Positions 45,472-54,200 of a DNA stretch of 54,200 bases are shown here, one piece after another. The notes under the pieces were generated by a model. The model did not search any database. It was not told where the DNA came from and saw only the letters and a list, made by a program, of their open reading frames with translations. Position 1 is the stretch's first letter, and the number at the start of each line of letters is the position of its first letter. The stretch comes from Shewanella surugensis (GTDB lineage Bacteria > Pseudomonadota > Gammaproteobacteria > Enterobacterales > Shewanellaceae): assembly GCF_023284005.1 (NCBI RefSeq), contig NZ_JAKIKS010000026.1:1-54200 (forward strand). The letters run 5' to 3'. The translations under genes were made by a program, and so were the position numbers.

Positions 45472-46398
45472 TTAATAGCCTTTTTCAAAATCAATTTGAT
45501 GCAGTAGTGTTTTACTGTTTATCCAGCGAGAATAGTTTTGGACAAATATTTCAACGACTTGTTCAGGAAAGCTGGGAGCTGCGATATGAGGAGTGATAGT
45601 GACATTATTAAGTGACCATATAGGATGTGCTTTTGGAAGAGGTTCTTGATTGAATACATCAAGAATAGCCTGTTGCTCTTGATGTTGACTGAGTTGTTTG
45701 AATAAGGCATCGAGATCTAATACATTACCTCGGCCTAAATTAAATAGAATGGCATTAGGCTTCATTAATGCGAGCGTTTCTTCATTAAGAATATTTTGAG
45801 TGTCAGTGGTGTTAGGTAATATGCTGGCGATGGTATCAGCATGAGGTATGTACTGATTGAGATGACTTAATGTATCAATGCTATTAAAGCCTTGTGCGGG
45901 CTTAGCGCTGCGATTAATACCAACGACTTGCATACCGAAATGCTTTGCCGTTTTCGCGATATGTTGAGCAATAGAACCCGTTCCGAGTAAGAGCAAGGTC
46001 TGATCTTGTAAACTTTTAAAGCTGGAGGGCTGCCATATTTTTTGTTGCTGTTGTTGTTTATATTTCTGATGTTGTCGGCTGTGAGCGAGTAAGTATCCAA
46101 AAAGGTACTCACTCATCAAAGGGCCAAAAATACCTCTAATATTGGTGAGTTTATAATCTTTTCTGAGTTTGGGCTTTACCAGAGGATCGATTCCAGCAAA
46201 GGTCGATTGTAGCCATTTGAGATTATAGGCATGGGAGAGTATAGGGGCAGCTAAGTCAGGCTCTGCTAACCAAATATCGGCTTTTTGAATATTAATGGGA
46301 TCATCATCAAGTAAGTGAAGTTGGGGTAATTGGCATGAGCTGAGTAATTGTCGATAACTGACGTTTGTTTTTGTAAGCAAGAATAACTTGTGCTTCAT
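45472..46398 (-). CDS. D-2-hydroxyacid dehydrogenase (GhrA-like)
   Basis: A 308-residue NAD(P)-dependent dehydrogenase. The Rossmann motif GTGSIA is at 139-144 and the catalytic triad is R223 (LGRGN), E252 (NQEPLP) and H271 (PHIAAP). The short length and the QDQTLLLLGTGSIAQHIA region are like glyoxylate/hydroxypyruvate reductase A rather than SerA or LdhA. The substrate cannot be fixed. A strong AAGGAGG precedes the ATG. It is 86 bp downstream of the glyoxylate-unrelated gdpD gene on the same strand. Confidence 0.88.
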   Translation of the reverse strand: MKHKLFLLTKTNVSYRQLLSSCQLPQLHLLDDDPINIQKADIWLAEPDLAAPILSHAYNLKWLQSTFAGIDPLVKPKLRKDYKLTNIRGIFGPLMSEYLFGYLLAHSRQHQKYKQQQQQKIWQPSSFKSLQDQTLLLLGTGSIAQHIAKTAKHFGMQVVGINRSAKPAQGFNSIDTLSHLNQYIPHADTIASILPNTTDTQNILNEETLALMKPNAILFNLGRGNVLDLDALFKQLSQHQEQQAILDVFNQEPLPKAHPIWSLNNVTITPHIAAPSFPEQVVEIFVQNYSRWINSKTLLHQIDFEKGY

Positions 46399-46484
46399 TG
46401 CCCCTCCTTGGTCAAACGGTCACGATTATAGGTTAATCATGCTGAGTCGCTCTTCATTTAAGTCTATATTGAGTGTAGAACAAA

Positions 46485-47183
46485 TCAGCTTTTAATGGGG
46501 AACAAGGAAAGCGCTTTATCGGGATAATTGGTAAAAATACCATCCACTCCAGCTTGATATAGATGAGACATATCATCAAGGTCATTGACGGTATAGACAA
46601 AGACTTTTATACCTCGATTATGCGCGTCGATAATCATTTCTGGAGTGACAAAATTAAGGTTCAAGTGAATCGAATAAGCACCTAATGTGGTGGCCACTTT
46701 GGCCAAAGATAAAGGGACGCCAGCAACGATGGGTGCAAGATATGCTTGCGAGAAAGATTGTCTAAATGTAGCTAAAAAAGGATGATGAAAGGAAGAAATC
46801 AATAATTGCTCGGCTTTAAAGCCTAAATCATTAATGAGTTTTGGGTAGAGTTCCATGAAAGGCTGTAGACTGTTGAGACCCTTGAGTTCAATATTGACAG
46901 TGCACGGATGCTGTTTTAAATAATCCATTACTTGCCAAAGCGATGGAATGGCTTCGCCTTCAACCTGAGTGTGCTGAATGGTATGAATGTTGGTTTGCTC
47001 TATGAGCGGATAGTGCATTTTTGCATTATTAAGGCGTCGGTCATGATAGACGTATAATTCCCCTTTAACATTATGAATATCGAGTTCAACGGCCGTAGCG
47101 CCTAAAGCGATCGCTTTTTTCATTGCGGCTAAGGTATTTTCTGGTGCATGACCACTTGCGCCTCGGTGAGCAAATATCATCAT
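46485..47183 (-). CDS. ugpQ: Glycerophosphodiester phosphodiesterase
   Basis: A 232-residue GDPD of the short cytoplasmic UgpQ type. H6-R7 (AHRGASGHAPENT), E33 and D35 (VELDIH) and H47 (VYHDRRL) are the metal-binding and catalytic residues. It hydrolyses glycerophosphodiesters to glycerol 3-phosphate and an alcohol. It has no signal peptide. It begins 3 bp after the mscM stop, so translation is probably coupled to the mscM-psd-rsgA series on the same strand. Confidence 0.9.
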   Translation of the reverse strand: MMIFAHRGASGHAPENTLAAMKKAIALGATAVELDIHNVKGELYVYHDRRLNNAKMHYPLIEQTNIHTIQHTQVEGEAIPSLWQVMDYLKQHPCTVNIELKGLNSLQPFMELYPKLINDLGFKAEQLLISSFHHPFLATFRQSFSQAYLAPIVAGVPLSLAKVATTLGAYSIHLNLNFVTPEMIIDAHNRGIKVFVYTVNDLDDMSHLYQAGVDGIFTNYPDKALSLFPIKS

Positions 47184-47186
47184 AAG

Positions 47187-50100
47187 TTATGTTCGGATCA
47201 GGCCTTGATTGTCTTTTAGAGCGTTATTATTGATATGCACTTCTAATTGAGGATAGGCGAGTTCTAAATTATTTTCACGGAGTTTTTTCGTAATGAGTTT
47301 ATGTAACTTGTGACGTAAGGGCCAGCGAGCACTCATTTCTTTTGCGTAAGCGCGCACCTCAAAGTTTTGGGTGTGTTGGCCAAAACCGGCAAACCAGACC
47401 TCAGGTTCAGGCAACTTCAAGGCATCTTCACATTCTTGTACAGCTTGATATAGCGCGGCTTCTACTCGAGACGGATCAGAATCTCGAGCAACAGAAACAT
47501 CGATAATGACACGCGTGATGGGATCGCTCAAAGACCAGTTAATCAGTTGTTCGGTAATAAAGGCCTTATTGGGCACAATGATTTCTTTTCTGTCCCAATC
47601 GATGATGGTGGTCGCCCTGATTTGAATTTTACTGACGGTACCAGTGAGATCGCGAATCGTCACGGTATCCCCTATTCGTACTGGTTTTTCAAATAGAATA
47701 ATCAAACCTGATATGAAATTGGCAAAAATCTCTTGCAGACCAAAACCTAAACCAACGGAAAGAGCGGCGACCAGCCATTGCAATTTAGACCATTCCATTC
47801 CTAATGTTGAGAACCCGGCCAAAATACCAAAAAATACCACTAGATAGCGGCTTACTGTGGTGATGGCAAACCCTGTGCCAGGGGTTAAATCAAATTTTTG
47901 TAAAACGATGAGCTCCATTAACCCCGGTAGATTGGTGGCGATCATCAGGCAGAAACTAACAATAATAATCCCTAATAGTAAGGATTTTAGCGTAATGGGT
48001 AATTGTTGTTCCATGCCGTTGACCACAGTGTTACTGGTCCAAAGCGTGACGCCATCCAGTAATGAAAATAATGCGGTATGGGTTTGAGTCCAAAGACCCA
48101 CTAAACTGGCAAGAAAAGCTAATAATAATAATGAGCGCACTAAACCTAATGATTGACTCGAAATAGTTTCTAAATCAACCTCGGGTTCCTCATAGGTTTC
48201 AAGCTGTTCATTGTTAGTCGAGGTATTGTCTTCTTTTTCTCTTTGAGCGAGTTGTTCAGCTCGTTTGGCTTTTGCTCTCTCGAAGGCGATTCGACGCCTT
48301 TCTATTAACATCCAGCGCTTGGTGAGTTGATAAGTCATTAAAAATCCGACACCAAAGAGTAATGACAGTTGTAATTGCAATAGCATTTGGAAGGCTGTGT
48401 AGTAGTAGCCTTGAAACGCTAATATGGCGCAAGCAGGTGGAACTGTCATTAGCATGATCCATAAAAACTTTTGGATCAGTCTCTTATTTTTATCATTCTG
48501 ATGACTATGGCTATAGCGTTTAGATAGCGACAAAATATCTTTGTAAAACCAAAATAGCATGATGCAAAAAATAATAAAGGCACCACGACCTAAGCTATTT
48601 CTGACCAATGAATTATCTAATATTTGGGTAAATCCGATGGCCCCTAAAAAAGGCACGGACATGATGATAAATTGACGTAAGCGTATTTGGCTGGTGCGAA
48701 TTAAGCCTCTAGGCCCTTTAAAGTGGCTGATCAATAAACCTTTATCAAGTGCCAGTAAAAAAGCGATACGATAGAGTAAATAAAAAAGGCCAATAGAGAA
48801 GAGGGCCATTCCCATTGCTGAAGCGAGGTTATGCGGTGATGAATATAAGATCACACCGGCAACAATGATGGGGGAGGGTTTAATGACGCTATAACAAAGA
48901 GAGTTAATCAGTACACTGAAGGTGTAAATAAACTTATCTTGGGTGACATTCCCTACATTGGCCAGATCCCGTCGGACTGAGGCTTTAAATTTAGGGGTGA
49001 GAATATCTTGCAGTACTAAGCTTAAGACTAAAATAATAATCCACCAAGACCAAGCTGTATTTTGCTCGTTAAATGAGCTTTTTAACTGTTGCCAAGGAGC
49101 TTGTCGAGTCAGCCATTGCCAACTTTGTAGTAGATCTGTGCCCCAAAGCTTACTAATGCTGCTGGCATTGGGGACCCAAAACAAGTGCTCATTTAATGTA
49201 TTTTTTAAGGTTAAATATTGTTGGGTGAGTTGTTCATTGCTCACTCGTAGATCCGCTAATTTACTTAAATATTGATCATAGCTTTGTAATAGCTGAGATA
49301 AGAGTAATTTTTGTGAGTTAAGCAGCTTTTGCTGTAATGTTGTGAAGCTCTCTGATTGTGATAACTGTTGTGAATTAATATTGAGGCTTTGTTCAAGTTG
49401 ATATCGAGCTAATCGAGCATTGGCTATTTTTGTTTGTAGTTGATCTTGGTTCGGTGGTTTAGGTAAAGATTGCAAAATTTGCAGAAATTGTTCACCGAAA
49501 GCTGAATTCAGTTTTATCCAACCAATTTGTTGTTGAATGGTCGTTAATTGCTTCGCTTGAACTTGGTATTGTTTTTCTGCTTTTTCTTGTTGGCTGACTA
49601 TGAGGCTAATGTTATTGGTCAGTTGTTGTAATAATAAGCCATATTTTTGATTGTCTTGACTGACTTGTATGGTAAATGGATTGGTATTTTCATTGGTTTG
49701 TATTTTACTGTCGGCTATGGCTGCCGAAGTCTTTTGTTGTCTTTTTTCAGCGATTTGGATGTTAAGTTCTTCAATTAAGGCTTCTTGTTGTGCGAGTTGT
49801 TGGCGAACAAGCTGCAATTGAAGTTGGTTGAGTTCTATGCGTTTCTGGCTACTGGCCAATTCAGCTTCAAGAGTGGTAACGGTTTGGTTATATAATGTTC
49901 TTTGTACCGTTAATAGATCCGTTCCTGGGGTTTTATTATCGATAATCGGGTTTTTTTGATGTTGTTGTAAATTATTTCGAGCATCAGTAATTTCACTGGG
50001 TAACCCATCTCGACTCTTCATTAGTGAGTTGATTTTATTGCCTAAGGTGACTTCGATTTCTTTTAATTCAGACAGACGCAAATAGGCCATCGACGCTTGT

Positions 50101-50387
50101 TGATTGAGATCTTGTTTGATTGACCAAGTCAGTTTGATAGTAGCATTAGTGAGTTGGGCTGCAAGGCTCTGTTTATGAGCATTAAAGTTCTTAAGCAAAT
50201 CTTGTGCATTTTTCTCTGTGACTTTGAGTTTATCAACTTGTGCTTGTATGGAGGCGATTTTATCTTCAGTGGTAAGGACTTGTGTTTTGTCAGATGTTAT
50301 GCCAATTCGCTTGTCGAGCTGCAGGGGATCCGCTCCATACGCAGAAAGAGACATGAGGCAGAATAAAAACAATAAAGCACGGTACAT
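47187..50387 (-). CDS. mscM: Miniconductance mechanosensitive channel (MscM/YjeP type)
   Basis: A 1066-residue channel protein, close to E. coli MscM (1107). Signal peptide 1-18, a long periplasmic coiled-coil domain rich in Gln/Leu (about 30-430), then about eleven membrane segments, and a C-terminal MscS core. The core has the pore helix region LGFGLQEIFANFISGLIILFEKPVRIGDTVT and the beta domain GTVSKIQIRATTIIDWDRKEIIVPN. It releases solutes under membrane tension. Next to psd, as in E. coli. A central cytoplasmic loop with EREKEDN is charged. Confidence 0.92.
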   Translation of the reverse strand: MYRALLFLFCLMSLSAYGADPLQLDKRIGITSDKTQVLTTEDKIASIQAQVDKLKVTEKNAQDLLKNFNAHKQSLAAQLTNATIKLTWSIKQDLNQQASMAYLRLSELKEIEVTLGNKINSLMKSRDGLPSEITDARNNLQQHQKNPIIDNKTPGTDLLTVQRTLYNQTVTTLEAELASSQKRIELNQLQLQLVRQQLAQQEALIEELNIQIAEKRQQKTSAAIADSKIQTNENTNPFTIQVSQDNQKYGLLLQQLTNNISLIVSQQEKAEKQYQVQAKQLTTIQQQIGWIKLNSAFGEQFLQILQSLPKPPNQDQLQTKIANARLARYQLEQSLNINSQQLSQSESFTTLQQKLLNSQKLLLSQLLQSYDQYLSKLADLRVSNEQLTQQYLTLKNTLNEHLFWVPNASSISKLWGTDLLQSWQWLTRQAPWQQLKSSFNEQNTAWSWWIIILVLSLVLQDILTPKFKASVRRDLANVGNVTQDKFIYTFSVLINSLCYSVIKPSPIIVAGVILYSSPHNLASAMGMALFSIGLFYLLYRIAFLLALDKGLLISHFKGPRGLIRTSQIRLRQFIIMSVPFLGAIGFTQILDNSLVRNSLGRGAFIIFCIMLFWFYKDILSLSKRYSHSHQNDKNKRLIQKFLWIMLMTVPPACAILAFQGYYYTAFQMLLQLQLSLLFGVGFLMTYQLTKRWMLIERRRIAFERAKAKRAEQLAQREKEDNTSTNNEQLETYEEPEVDLETISSQSLGLVRSLLLLAFLASLVGLWTQTHTALFSLLDGVTLWTSNTVVNGMEQQLPITLKSLLLGIIIVSFCLMIATNLPGLMELIVLQKFDLTPGTGFAITTVSRYLVVFFGILAGFSTLGMEWSKLQWLVAALSVGLGFGLQEIFANFISGLIILFEKPVRIGDTVTIRDLTGTVSKIQIRATTIIDWDRKEIIVPNKAFITEQLINWSLSDPITRVIIDVSVARDSDPSRVEAALYQAVQECEDALKLPEPEVWFAGFGQHTQNFEVRAYAKEMSARWPLRHKLHKLITKKLRENNLELAYPQLEVHINNNALKDNQGLIRT

Positions 50388-50608
50388 GAAGAAGCTGCAT
50401 TAATGAGAGAAACAAGGCTTCATACTAGCTAAGTTCGCTTAAGAATGAAATCACTGTTGAGTAACTTTTATTGAACCTTTGATGACTCTGATCATCTTGT
50501 TAATTAATGGTGTTAATTATTGGTTTTATGTTGTTTTCAATGCGGGGGGGCGGGGTAGACGAAAGGGCTAGCTCAAATGACAGCACATTGATAAAGTGAT
50601 GCCATTAT

Positions 50609-50627
50609 GCTCATTTTTAAAATGAGC
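50609..50627. repeat. Small hairpin between psd and mscM
   Basis: GCTCATT (50609-50615) pairs with AATGAGC (50621-50627) around TTTAA. It could terminate psd transcripts or mark the mscM leader. Confidence 0.5.
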
Positions 50628-50717
50628 TTGCGCCGCATTTTTTATTAAGCCGTTTCTATATCAAGTGCCTTCTTTCTAAGGACGCTTTATTCGACTCAAG
50701 TTATCTATTTTTAAGAC

Positions 50718-50740
50718 GCCCCTCTGATTTATAAAGGGGC
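50718..50740 (-). terminator. Hairpin downstream of psd
   Basis: GCCCCT and AGGGGC pair around an AT-rich loop, starting 12 bases after the psd stop on the minus strand. The tract after it is only weakly T-rich. Confidence 0.5.
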
Positions 50741-50752
50741 TTGAGGCTGAGA

Positions 50753-51631
50753 TCAATCTGACTTGCGAGTGGCTGGTAAGCTGGCGAACAGCTCTCCCAT
50801 ACGCGTGACCGACTTCGGGGCGAGATCAACAGCAAAACTATCAATGGCACCTTTTTCAAAAAGAATGACAACAGTGCTACCTAATTTAAAGCGTCCCATT
50901 TCACTGCCTTTTGCAAGTGTGATGGCATCAGGGCCCGATGTGGGGTAGTCCCAAGTGAAAACATTTTTACCCGTCGGAGGGGTAACCGTTCCTGCCCAAA
51001 CTGTTTCGATGCTGGCAACGATTGTTGCTCCCACAAGTACCATTGCTATAGGGCCAATGGCGGTTTCAAATATGGCGACAACACGTTCATTACGCGCAAA
51101 TAAACCGGGAACATTTTCGGCCGTTAATGGATTAACTGAAAATAGATCGCCTGGTACATAAGTCATTTTAGATAAGGTGCCTTCGATGGGCATATGAATA
51201 CGGTGGTAATCTTTTGGTGCTAGATAAATAGTGGCAAAGTTCCCGTCAATAAAGCGTGTGTCATCGTCACTTTGATCACCTAATAATGCCAGTGAAGAAT
51301 AATCATGGCCTTTCGCTTGAAAAATACGGCCTGCTTTAATGGGACCCAATTGACTAATCGCTCCATCAACAGGATGAACAATAGTGTGTTCTTGCTCATG
51401 AAGAGGGCGGGCGCTAGGTTTTAATGCGCGAGTAAAAAAATCATTAAAACTGCGATAAGCTTTTGGGGAGCTTTCTGCGGCCTCAGTCATGTCGACTTTA
51501 TATTTCTTAATGAAGCCTTTTATCGCGGCAGTGGTTATTGCTCCCATTTCAGCACTTGCGAGTTTACCCACAAGGCGTGACAATAAGTGTTTCGGTAACA
51601 GATACTGTAAAGCAATTTTTAACTTATCCAA
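50753..51631 (-). CDS. psd: Phosphatidylserine decarboxylase proenzyme
   Basis: A 292-residue inner-membrane enzyme that makes phosphatidylethanolamine. The autocleavage triad is visible: D89 (VHPVDGAIS), H146 (DYHRIHMP) and S252 in L-G-S-T, which becomes the pyruvoyl group of the alpha chain. The start is a TTG with AAGGA upstream, 18 bp after the rsgA stop. Gene order rsgA-psd-mscM is as in E. coli. Confidence 0.96.
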   Translation of the reverse strand: MDKLKIALQYLLPKHLLSRLVGKLASAEMGAITTAAIKGFIKKYKVDMTEAAESSPKAYRSFNDFFTRALKPSARPLHEQEHTIVHPVDGAISQLGPIKAGRIFQAKGHDYSSLALLGDQSDDDTRFIDGNFATIYLAPKDYHRIHMPIEGTLSKMTYVPGDLFSVNPLTAENVPGLFARNERVVAIFETAIGPIAMVLVGATIVASIETVWAGTVTPPTGKNVFTWDYPTSGPDAITLAKGSEMGRFKLGSTVVILFEKGAIDSFAVDLAPKSVTRMGELFASLPATRKSD

Positions 51632-51649
51632 TGTTTGATCCTTGTACTC

Positions 51650-52720
51650 TTATTCATTCGGGCCAATTCTAAAGTGACGAGCATGTCGTTGCTCATCTAA
51701 GCTGGCAATGATTTTATGGTAATTATGATAACGATCGTCACTAATGTTACCAGCCTTATAGGCATCGGTAATCGCACAGCCGGGATCATTTAAATGCTTA
51801 CAGTCTCTGAATTTACAGGTGCCGAGATAATCTCTAAACTCAATAAAACACCAACCAACGCGTTCAGCGGGTAGATGCCAAAGTGCAAATTCTCTGACGC
51901 CGGGAGAGTCGATGAGATCGCCGCCGCTATTGATATGTAACAGTTTGGCTGTTGTCGTTGTATGTTGGCCTAGCCCTGAGCTTTCAGAGATATCTCCGAT
52001 GAGTAATTGAGCATCGGGCATCATGGCATTGATGAGTGATGATTTTCCGACACCAGATTGCCCAACAAAAACACTGACCTTATCTTTCATTAAGTCATGT
52101 AATGTATCAACGCCTTGATTTAAGGTGCTACTGACTTTGTAAACCGAATAACCTACGTCACGATAGCGTTGGAGTGCGGCTTCAATTTCCTCTGCTTCAT
52201 CTTCTGAAATCAAATCGATTTTATTTAAAATGATAATCGGGGCAATGCCTGTATCTTCCGCGGCAACTAAATATCGATCAATAATCTGGGTTGTAAAACT
52301 AGGTTTTACAGAAGAAACAATAAATATTTGATCAATATTGGAGGCAATAATTTTGACGCCATCATAAAAATCTGGACGTGAGAGTAGAGAATGCCTAGGG
52401 TGTACGGCTTCAACAACACCCGCGATTGCGGTGGGATTAGCCTGATTAATATGTTGAGACAACCTCACGATCACTTTATCGCCAGTGACTAAGCTTTTAA
52501 TATTTCTTCTTATGTCACAACGCGAAACTTTACCATCTGGGGTTTCAACATCAGCATGTTGGCCAAAGCGAGAAATAATAGTGCCAGCTTGTTCAATGCC
52601 TAAAGAACTATCTTGCAGTTCTGGAAGAGGCTCAGCAATATTGTGTTGTTGTAGCTTCTTTTTATGGTTGGTCCGCATACGGCGTAATTGACCATGACTC
52701 AATGGTTTTTTTTTGCTCAC
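51650..52720 (-). CDS. rsgA: Ribosome small-subunit GTPase RsgA
   Basis: A 356-residue circularly permuted GTPase that checks late 30S maturation. After a basic N-terminal tail and OB fold, the motifs run G4 (NKID, 166-169), G1 (GQSGVGKS, 220-227) and G3 (DSPG, 271-274). A zinc-binding site (C302, C307, H309, C315) follows. The start appears to be a GTG. It is divergent from orn, 129 bp away, the usual arrangement. Confidence 0.96.
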   Translation of the reverse strand: MSKKKPLSHGQLRRMRTNHKKKLQQHNIAEPLPELQDSSLGIEQAGTIISRFGQHADVETPDGKVSRCDIRRNIKSLVTGDKVIVRLSQHINQANPTAIAGVVEAVHPRHSLLSRPDFYDGVKIIASNIDQIFIVSSVKPSFTTQIIDRYLVAAEDTGIAPIIILNKIDLISEDEAEEIEAALQRYRDVGYSVYKVSSTLNQGVDTLHDLMKDKVSVFVGQSGVGKSSLINAMMPDAQLLIGDISESSGLGQHTTTTAKLLHINSGGDLIDSPGVREFALWHLPAERVGWCFIEFRDYLGTCKFRDCKHLNDPGCAITDAYKAGNISDDRYHNYHKIIASLDEQRHARHFRIGPNE

Positions 52721-52849
52721 AGAATATAGTCTTCGTCATTTGTCTTAGGATTAGTAAGACAGATTTTGTGTCTGTTAGATAAGGCAGTATGATACACGGT
52801 CTTAAAGAAAAAAGCCTAAATTTAGATAAACCGGATTAAAGAGGATGCT

Positions 52850-53395
52850 ATGACTACCGATGCCAACAACCTAATATGGGTCGATTTGGAAATGACGGGA
52901 CTTGATCCTAGTGTCGATAAAATTATTGAAATTGCAACAATAGTGACAGATAAAGAATTAAATATTCTCGCCGAGGGTCCTGTACTGGCCATTCATCAAT
53001 CAGATGAGCAATTAGCCTTGATGGATGAGTGGAATCAGACACATCATGGAGATTCAGGGTTAATTGAGCGAGTGAAAGCAAGCAAGGTTAGTGAGCAAGA
53101 TGCGATCGAAGCGACGATTGCTTTTTTATCTGAATATGTGCCTTCTGGTGCTTCCCCTATGTGTGGTAACAGTATCGGGCAAGATAGACGATTTTTAAAT
53201 CGTTATATGCCTGAACTGGAAAATTTCTTCCATTATCGTAATATTGATGTCAGTACGATAAAAGAGTTGGTTAATCGTTGGGAGCCTGAAGTGATGAAAG
53301 GCTTGATTAAAAAAAATGCACATCAAGCTTTACTCGATATTCAAGAGTCAATTGCTGAATTACAGTATTATCGTGCAAAAGTATTTAAAATTTAG
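52850..53395 (+). CDS. orn: Oligoribonuclease
   Basis: A 181-residue DEDDh 3'-5' exonuclease that degrades 2-5-nt RNAs, including pGpG. D12 and E14 ([10 protein letters not shown]) and the later [11 protein letters not shown] region carry active-site residues, with [12 protein letters not shown] between. The length equals E. coli Orn. GAGG precedes the ATG. The tRNA-Gly array follows downstream with its own promoter. Confidence 0.97.
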   Translation: MTTDANNLIWVDLEMTGLDPSVDKIIEIATIVTDKELNILAEGPVLAIHQSDEQLALMDEWNQTHHGDSGLIERVKASKVSEQDAIEATIAFLSEYVPSGASPMCGNSIGQDRRFLNRYMPELENFFHYRNIDVSTIKELVNRWEPEVMKGLIKKNAHQALLDIQESIAELQYYRAKVFKI

Positions 53396-53425
53396 TCAGT
53401 CAGTAAGTTTATTTACAAGAAGGGG

Positions 53426-53453
53426 TTGCAGTACAGCGAAATTCTCCTATAAT
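53426..53453 (+). promoter_or_regulatory. Stable-RNA promoter of the tRNA-Gly array
   Basis: TTGCAG (53426-53431) and a perfect TATAAT (53448-53453) are 16 bp apart, followed by the GC-rich discriminator GCGGCCT. This is the layout of strong, stringently controlled tRNA promoters. It is about 130 bp before the first intact tRNA. Confidence 0.8.
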
Positions 53454-53512
53454 GCGGCCTCAACTTTACAGCCTTTGCTTGTTTTAAGCTGCGAAGTTGA
53501 AAGTAAGGTAGT

Positions 53513-53570
53513 GCGACATTAAGTTAGTTGATAGGGTTGAATACGATACCTTATTAATTGGTGTAGTGAA
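53513..53570 (+). pseudogene. Degenerate tRNA-Gly-like remnant
   Basis: TGCGACATTAAGTTAGTTGA and the following GGGTTGAATACGATACCTT line up with the 5' half of the intact tRNA-Gly with several insertions and changes. The 3' half is lost. It is the first, most decayed unit of the array. Confidence 0.55.
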
Positions 53571-53581
53571 GCAGAAAAAAT

Positions 53582-53657
53582 GCGACATTAGCTCAGTTGG
53601 TAGAGCGATACCTTGCCAAGGTATAGGTCATCGGTTCGAACCCGATATGTCGCTCCA
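53582..53657 (+). tRNA. glyV: tRNA-Gly (GCC), copy 1
   Basis: 76 nt including encoded CCA. The acceptor arms GCGACAT and ATGTCGC pair fully, the D arm is GCTC-AGTTGGTA-GAGC, the anticodon loop TTGCCAA gives GCC, and the T arm has ATCGG-TTCGAAC-CCGAT. It reads GGC and GGU codons. Confidence 0.97.
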
Positions 53658-53748
53658 AATAAATGATTTAACTCAGTTGGCAGAGTAATAACTTGCTGAT
53701 GTTAGGTCATCGGTTCGACCCATTCTTTACAAATAGAAAGGTCGCTCC
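53658..53748 (+). pseudogene. tRNA-like copy A between tRNA-Gly 1 and 2
   Basis: A D arm like that of tRNA-Gly (ACTCAGTTGGCAGAGT), an anticodon-like loop TTGCTGA, a TTCGACC T loop and a 3' GTCGCTCCA. The 5' acceptor strand is missing or changed and ACAAATAGAAAG is inserted before the 3' end, so the acceptor cannot pair normally. Confidence 0.7.
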
Positions 53749-53773
53749 AAATATATTGAAGTTTTAAAAAGAT

Positions 53774-53849
53774 GCGACATTAGCTCAGTTGGTAGAGCGA
53801 TACCTTGCCAAGGTATAGGTCATCGGTTCGAACCCGATATGTCGCTCCA
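53774..53849 (+). tRNA. glyX: tRNA-Gly (GCC), copy 2
   Basis: Identical in sequence to copy 1, 192 bp further on. All arms and the encoded CCA are intact. Confidence 0.97.
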
Positions 53850-53942
53850 AATAAATGATTTAGCTCAGTTGGCAGAGTAATGCCTTACTGACGTACAGGT
53901 CATCGGTTCGAACCATTCTTTACAAATAGAAAGGTCGCTCCA
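53850..53942 (+). pseudogene. tRNA-like copy B between tRNA-Gly 2 and 3
   Basis: D arm GCTCAGTTGGCAGAGT and a full TCGGTTCGAACC T segment, but the anticodon-arm loop reads TTACTGA and the acceptor is disrupted by the same ACAAATAGAAAG insertion as copy A. Confidence 0.7.
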
Positions 53943-53966
53943 AATATATTGAAGTTTTAAAAAGAT

Positions 53967-54042
53967 GCGACATTAGCTCAGTTGGTAGAGCGATACCTTG
54001 CCAAGGTATAGGTCATCGGTTCGAACCCGATATGTCGCTCCA
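53967..54042 (+). tRNA. glyY: tRNA-Gly (GCC), copy 3
   Basis: Identical to copies 1 and 2, 193 bp after copy 2, with encoded CCA. Confidence 0.97.
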
Positions 54043-54135
54043 AATAAATGATTTAGCTTAGTTGGTAGAGTAATGCCTTGCCAAGGTATAGGTCATCGGT
54101 TCGAACCATTCTTTACAAATAGAAAGGTCGCTCCA
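54043..54135 (+). pseudogene. tRNA-like copy C after tRNA-Gly 3
   Basis: Closest of the tRNA-like units to real tRNA-Gly: the anticodon loop is TTGCCAA (GCC) and the anticodon stem nearly pairs. The acceptor is still broken by the ACAAATAGAAAG insertion. It may show a stage of gene conversion from the intact copy. Confidence 0.7.
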
Positions 54136-54159
54136 AATATATTGAAGTTTTAAAAAGAT

Positions 54160-54200
54160 GCGACATTAGCTCAGTTGGTAGAGCGATACCTTGCCAAGGT
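54160..54200 (+). tRNA. tRNA-Gly (GCC), copy 4, cut by window end
   Basis: The first 41 bases match copies 1-3 exactly, through the anticodon loop. The rest lies outside the window. Confidence 0.9.

Larger units (their letters stand above)
50388..50752. other. Intergenic spacer between psd and mscM
   Basis: 365 bp. It has two hairpins: GCTCATT/AATGAGC (50609-50627) and a GC-rich stem just after psd (50718-50740). A run of G (about 50544-50551) is also notable. No open frame is convincing. Confidence 0.5.
53582..54200 (+). repeat. Tandem array of about 193 bp units (tRNA-Gly plus tRNA-like copy)
   Basis: Intact tRNA starts at 53582, 53774, 53967 and 54160 give periods of 192, 193 and 193 bp. 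Each unit holds an intact tRNA-Gly, a spacer AAATAAATGATTTA, a tRNA-like copy and the spacer AATATATTGAAGTTTTAAAA. The array continues past the window. Confidence 0.92.

Noticed and set aside
53658..54135. Calling the tRNA-like copies as functional tRNA-Ser
   Set aside because: Although two have GCT/ACT in the anticodon position, they lack a pairing acceptor stem and the long variable arm of tRNA-Ser.

Overview
This window looks like a chromosomal segment of a moderately AT-rich gammaproteobacterium, most probably Shewanella. Two conserved blocks frame it: rpsF-priB-rpsR-rplI on the left, and mscM-psd-rsgA-orn followed by a tRNA-Gly array on the right. dsbD, fxsA, a bfd-type ferredoxin, tcdA and a large family of 16-strand-type porins fit the same assignment, as does a decayed avidin homologue (an avidin is known from Shewanella denitrificans). 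The genus call is inference from gene content and order; no database search was possible.

Layout. 1-700: tail of an IS30-type transposase and repeat-rich DNA. 0.7-3.2 kb: a DUF481 outer-membrane protein and the ribosomal-protein operon. 3.2-8.0 kb: a minus-strand amyloid locus with a CsgB-like nucleator, two very large curlin-repeat proteins and a small HdeA-like periplasmic protein. No csgC/D/E/F/G is present in the window. 8.5-11.0 kb: a divergent secreted subtilisin-family protease with P, PKD and C-terminal beta domains. 11-20 kb: an unknown acidic protein, an atypical galactokinase, a CPA2 antiporter, dsbD, fxsA and a Ser/Thr-kinase-like protein. 20.6-27.6 kb: a contact-dependent-inhibition type locus split over two exoproteins (one with a TPS-like domain, one with pretoxin and toxin), followed by its presumptive immunity gene.

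27.6-34.7 kb is a zone of decay: an orphan toxin-tip remnant, a truncated endonuclease V gene, a frameshifted beta-propeller lipoprotein gene, a truncated second immunity gene with its own copy of the terminator, a frameshifted avidin-family gene, a cytochrome P450 remnant and a broken membrane-protein gene. An intact dkgB-type aldo/keto reductase and a small secreted protein sit among them. 34.7-43 kb: tpm, a DUF417-type membrane protein and five tandem paralogous porins. 43.5-53.4 kb: tcdA, a SieB-like membrane protein, bfd, a 2-hydroxyacid dehydrogenase, a glycerophosphodiesterase, mscM, psd, rsgA and orn. 53.4-54.2 kb: a strong stable-RNA promoter and a roughly 193-bp tandem repeat in which each intact tRNA-Gly(GCC) alternates with a degenerate tRNA-like copy.

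The most interesting parts are the split CDI locus with its toxin and immunity remnants, the giant curlin operon next to an HdeA-like chaperone candidate, the five-porin array, the galactokinase with an altered sugar-binding motif, and the tRNA/tRNA-like array.
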